From NCBI GenBank assembly GCA_046734915.1, contig JBKPSC010000055.1:1-8081 (forward strand): a DNA stretch of 8,081 nucleotides, written 5' to 3'. Of the stretch, positions 5,752 through 8,081 are shown one piece after another. The stretch is from VFZL01 sp046734915 (GTDB lineage: Bacteria; Acidobacteriota; Vicinamibacteria; Vicinamibacterales; CAVVIG01). A program made the translations under genes and the position numbers. The notes under the pieces were generated by a model. That model had not been told where the DNA came from and did not search any database. It was given only the letters and a program-made list of their open reading frames with translations. Every line of letters begins with the position of its first letter. Position 1 is the first letter of the stretch.

Positions 5752-5766
5752 GCACGAACCTAGAAT
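5737..5766 (+). promoter_or_regulatory. recA promoter, sigma70 type
   Basis: TTGACT (5737-5742) and TAGAAT (5761-5766) are separated by 18 nt, each one mismatch from the consensus hexamer. Transcription would begin near 5773, giving a leader of about 64 nt before the recA ATG at 5837. The -35 box overlaps the right arm of the 12-bp inverted repeat. Confidence 0.75.
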
Positions 5767-5836
5767 ACCAACGCTTCGACCATCAACTGCGAGGACAGCC
5801 CTCGCGACGCCGACCTGAATCACAGAAGGAGCCTGC

Positions 5837-6892
5837 ATGCCTCCAGTTGAGAGACCGACCGTGCAGTCAGACCGTGACGATCGCGAACGGCAACGAGCCG
5901 TCGAGCTCGCCGTCGGGCAAATCGAAAAGCAGTTCGGCAAGGGCTCGATCATGCGGCTCGGACAGAAGGGGGCCATCCAGCCGATCGAAGCCATTCCGAC
6001 AGGCGCCATCAGCATCGATTACGCGCTTGGTGTGGGCGGCCTGCCTCGCGGTCGAGTGGTCGAAATCTACGGGCCGGAGTCATCTGGCAAGACGACGCTG
6101 GCGCTTCAGGTCATCGCCGAGGCGCAAAAGCTGGGCGGCATGGCGGCGTTCGTCGACGCCGAGCACGCCCTCGACGCAACCTATGCCCAGAAGCTCGGGG
6201 TCGATGTCGACAATCTACTGGTCTCTCAGCCCGACAACGGCGAACAGGCGCTCGAGATCGTCGAGGTCCTCATCCGGTCGGGTGGCGTCGACGTGGTCGT
6301 GGTCGACTCGGTGGCGGCGCTCGTGCCCAAGGCTGAAATCGAGGGCGAGATGGGCGAAGCGCAAATGGGACTGCAGGCGCGACTCATGTCCCAGGCGCTG
6401 CGCAAGCTGACCGGCGTCGTCTCGAAGTCGAAGACGTGCCTCATCTTCATCAATCAGCTGCGCGAGAAGATCGGCGTGATGTTCGGCAATCCCGAGACGA
6501 CCACAGGTGGTCGCGCGCTCAAGTTCTATGCGTCGATCCGCCTCGACATCCGACGCATCGCCAGCATCAAAGACGGCGATGCCGTCGTGGGTGGGCGCAC
6601 GCGGGTGAAGGTCGTCAAGAACAAGGTGTCGCCGCCATTCCGCGAAGCCGAGTTCGACGTGATGTACGGCGAAGGCATCTCACGCACCGGCGATCTGCTC
6701 GACCTGGCGGTCGACAAGCGAATCGTCGAGAAGAGCGGCGCGTGGTTCGCCTACGGCGGCGAGCGCCTCGGTCAAGGCCGCGAGAACGCCAAACAGTTCT
6801 TGAAGGAGAACCCGGACATTTTCAAAGCAATCGAGGATCGCGTGCGGCGCGAATTGGGTCTGACGCGCGAGAGCGAACCGGTCGTCCTGTAG
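5837..6892 (+). CDS. recA: Recombinase RecA
   Basis: RecA forms ATP-dependent filaments on single-stranded DNA, carries out strand exchange in recombinational repair and stimulates LexA self-cleavage. The 351-residue protein is full length. The N-terminal helix region runs to about 33; Walker A is GPESSGKT (79-86, K85); VDAEHALDATYAQKLGVD follows at 106-123; Walker B is VVVVD (153-157); loop L1 is around EGEMGEAQMG (169-178); and INQLREKIGVMFGNPETTTGG (205-225) covers loop L2. Residues are offset by +13 from E. coli because of a longer N-terminus. The C-terminus lacks the strongly acidic tail of E. coli RecA. A strong ribosome site AGAAGGAG (5824-5831) sits 5 nt before the ATG, so the start is secure. 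No recX follows; the next gene is tRNA-Phe. Confidence 0.99.
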   Translation: MPPVERPTVQSDRDDRERQRAVELAVGQIEKQFGKGSIMRLGQKGAIQPIEAIPTGAISIDYALGVGGLPRGRVVEIYGPESSGKTTLALQVIAEAQKLGGMAAFVDAEHALDATYAQKLGVDVDNLLVSQPDNGEQALEIVEVLIRSGGVDVVVVDSVAALVPKAEIEGEMGEAQMGLQARLMSQALRKLTGVVSKSKTCLIFINQLREKIGVMFGNPETTTGGRALKFYASIRLDIRRIASIKDGDAVVGGRTRVKVVKNKVSPPFREAEFDVMYGEGISRTGDLLDLAVDKRIVEKSGAWFAYGGERLGQGRENAKQFLKENPDIFKAIEDRVRRELGLTRESEPVVL

Positions 6893-6923
6893 GTCAGCGG
6901 CGTCCAGCCGTGCGGGGCAGGCG

Positions 6924-6932
6924 TGCTATCAT
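6924..6932 (+). promoter_or_regulatory. Extended -10 promoter for tRNA-Phe
   Basis: TGC-TATCAT (TG at 6924-6925, hexamer 6927-6932) fits an extended -10 element and lies about 54 nt before the mature tRNA 5' end. The corresponding -35 region (about 6904-6909) shows no good hexamer. The placement between the recA stop and the tRNA supports its use. Confidence 0.5.
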
Positions 6933-6985
6933 GCCAAGGCCGTCCGAGGGGAGCGTGCGAGCGCTGCCCTGCACGCGCGTCGATC

Positions 6986-7061
6986 GGCCAGGTAGCTCAG
7001 TTGGTAGAGCATACGACTGAAAATCGTAGTGTCGACAGTTCGATTCTGTCCCTGGCCACCA
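6986..7061 (+). tRNA. tRNA-Phe (anticodon GAA)
   Basis: A complete 76-nt cloverleaf. The acceptor stem GGCCAGG pairs with CCTGGCC; the D arm is GCTC-AGTTGGTA-GAGC; the anticodon stem TACGA pairs with TCGTA around loop CTGAAAA, with anticodon GAA at 7019-7021 reading phenylalanine codons; a 5-nt variable loop GTGTC follows; the T stem GACAG pairs with CTGTC around TTCGATT. The discriminator is A and the CCA end is encoded (7059-7061). Every stem pair is Watson-Crick. It stands alone, not in a tRNA cluster. Confidence 0.98.
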
Positions 7062-7275
7062 ATCAGTAAACACTAACGCTGCAACAAATTATCGAAGTAT
7101 CTGAGGGCTCTTCCAATATAGACATGAGGCGCTGGGGTAACACCAGGGTAACGCAGTGACAACGTTCGCGCACGTCGCAGGTATGTGAGCCAGGGTTCGG
7201 GACGACGGTTGGTTTAGAGCTCTCGCCCCGACGAACTGTCGCCGGTCTGTTTGCAACGAATTGGCAACGCATTCG
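7062..7275. other. Intergenic stretch after tRNA-Phe, no recognised feature
   Basis: About 214 nt, AT-richer for the first 70 nt than the rest of the window. It contains two copies of GGGTAAC 11 bp apart (7135-7141 and 7146-7152). No clear tRNA terminator, integrase fragment or copy of the tRNA 3' end is seen. A promoter for the following gene must lie here, but no convincing hexamer pair was found. Confidence 0.5.
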
Positions 7276-7887
7276 ATGGTTAAGTTCGTCACGACGGCGT
7301 TCAAGGTCGTGGCCGTGGTCTTCATGGTCGTCGTGATCGCCACGATCGGCTACGTCTACAACGAGTCGCGTCGGAAGAAGGCGGCCAACGCCATCACAAG
7401 TCGGCTGACGAATTGGTCGCCGCATGAACTCGGAACAAAAGACGGGGCGATGTTGATCAGCCTCGCGACCAGGTGTCAGGACAACGCGCTCAACTATCGG
7501 GTGACGTTGAGCCCACCCACCAAATTGCCGGAACGGCCACCGGCGTGGCTGACCCTCACAGAGAACTATCCCGCTACGTCCGTCAGGGTGATCGATGTGC
7601 CAGGCGAAGGCTTGGTGTTCTTTCAGCCACCAATCGACGTGCCAAAGCTTCGAGGAACGGCTCTCCTGCACGCCGCACGATTCGACATCTCAAAGCTGTC
7701 TGTCGTTCTGCAAGACTCCGATTCCTTCAACGTATACGGCTGGGACGTGACGTCGTTCACGCAACTGACGGACGCTGCGTCCACGGTGGCCGCCTCGTAC
7801 GAAGCAGAAGGCAGCGAGTTCTGCGCGCCAGAACTCTACCAAAAAGCCAGATCTTGGACGTTTAGTTGGAATGAGAGCCCCGACTAG
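7276..7887 (+). CDS. Hypothetical membrane-anchored protein
   Basis: I do not recognise the family. The 203-residue product has one strongly hydrophobic N-terminal segment (about 7-28, ending IATIGYVYN) followed by the basic cluster SRRKK (31-35), then a soluble region of about 165 residues with two cysteines (C67 and C183) and a Pro-rich stretch (79-90). It could be a signal-anchored protein; the positive charges just after the helix leave the orientation open. Codon use is clearly coding (mostly G or C in third position) though a little less GC-rich than the neighbours. ATG 7276 is preferred; an in-frame TTG at 7261 would add five residues. No good ribosome site precedes either. The opposite strand is also open over much of this region, but that product is His/Arg/Cys-rich and looks like a shadow. 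There is no operon partner in the window. Confidence 0.65.
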   Translation: MVKFVTTAFKVVAVVFMVVVIATIGYVYNESRRKKAANAITSRLTNWSPHELGTKDGAMLISLATRCQDNALNYRVTLSPPTKLPERPPAWLTLTENYPATSVRVIDVPGEGLVFFQPPIDVPKLRGTALLHAARFDISKLSVVLQDSDSFNVYGWDVTSFTQLTDAASTVAASYEAEGSEFCAPELYQKARSWTFSWNESPD

Positions 7888-8081
7888 ATGTTTGTGAGCC
7901 CTTTTGTTCGTCGGCAACGTCCCTTGGCTGTGTGCTGCGCGCGTAGACTGCCGCGATCGTTATCGATTTCTTTCCACATCTTGCTGAATTTGCCTGCTGT
8001 TTCTAAGGTCCCCAAAGAAGGGTGTGTAAAAGAACCCTAGCGGGAGCTTCATTGACGCCTCGGCAATGGGGCCGGGTGTAG
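7888..8081. other. Right-edge stretch without a recognised gene
   Basis: About 190 nt of lower GC content than the left part. All frames are interrupted within short distances: the longest minus-strand reading from an ATG is about 31 codons. No terminator, RNA gene or insertion-sequence end could be assigned with confidence. Confidence 0.5.

Noticed and set aside
7135..7152. Two GGGTAAC copies 11 bp apart after the tRNA, considered as iterons or operator half-sites
   Set aside because: Only two short copies, with no supporting replication gene or promoter nearby.
7063..7671. Minus-strand open frame (202 codons) starting opposite the hypothetical gene and ending beside the tRNA
   Set aside because: His/Arg/Cys-rich composition and no motif; the plus-strand frame has a sensible membrane anchor and codon pattern. 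Considered as an integrase remnant, but no recombinase motif was seen.
7980..8081. Right-edge sequence considered as an insertion-sequence end or rRNA fragment
   Set aside because: No terminal inverted repeat partner, target duplication or conserved rRNA segment can be identified within the window.

Overview
This is a GC-rich, gene-dense bacterial chromosome segment with eight protein genes and one tRNA gene, all but one of recognisable family. The combination of a Cys-type CcmE (CXXXY rather than HXXXY), intergenic heptamer repeats and high-GC codon use would fit Acidobacteriota (Vicinamibacteria-like) or a delta-proteobacterial relative. That placement is inference from sequence style, not from a database match.

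Left part (1-2440, all minus strand): a compact run read right to left, maf (Maf/YhdE-type nucleotide pyrophosphatase), ccmE (periplasmic haem chaperone) and ccmF (haem lyase, cut by the left edge). ccmE and ccmF abut as TAA-ATG. CcmE and CcmF act in sequence in System I cytochrome c maturation. CcmE here has Cys in place of the usual haem-binding His.

Middle (2441-5047, plus strand): a divergent intergenic region filled by an inverted array of CAGATTN heptamers, then a short DUF721/DciA-like gene whose stop overlaps the start of a thiolase gene (ATGA). A second heptamer array (AGAACCN), also arranged as an inverted repeat, follows. After it comes 3-hydroxybutyryl-CoA dehydrogenase. Thiolase and dehydrogenase catalyse consecutive steps between acetyl-CoA and 3-hydroxybutyryl-CoA. 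The two divergent genes maf and dciA-like both have a TANNNT hexamer exactly 6 nt before the start codon and no clear Shine-Dalgarno, which suggests leaderless transcripts.

Right-middle (5049-6892): a YdjM-family (DUF457) membrane protein gene on the minus strand ends 1 nt from the dehydrogenase stop. It is divergent from recA. The 227-nt region between them carries a good sigma70-type recA promoter, an operator-like dyad and a 12-bp perfect inverted repeat overlapping the -35 box. Because E. coli YdjM belongs to a LexA-regulated family, shared SOS control is a testable idea.

Right end (6893-8081): a complete tRNA-Phe(GAA) with encoded CCA and an extended -10 promoter, then a lower-GC stretch, one unrecognised membrane-anchored protein gene and about 190 nt without a recognisable feature. 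This end may be the start of an accessory region next to the tRNA. No mobile-element gene or attachment repeat is visible. I found no CRISPR array, rRNA or insertion sequence.
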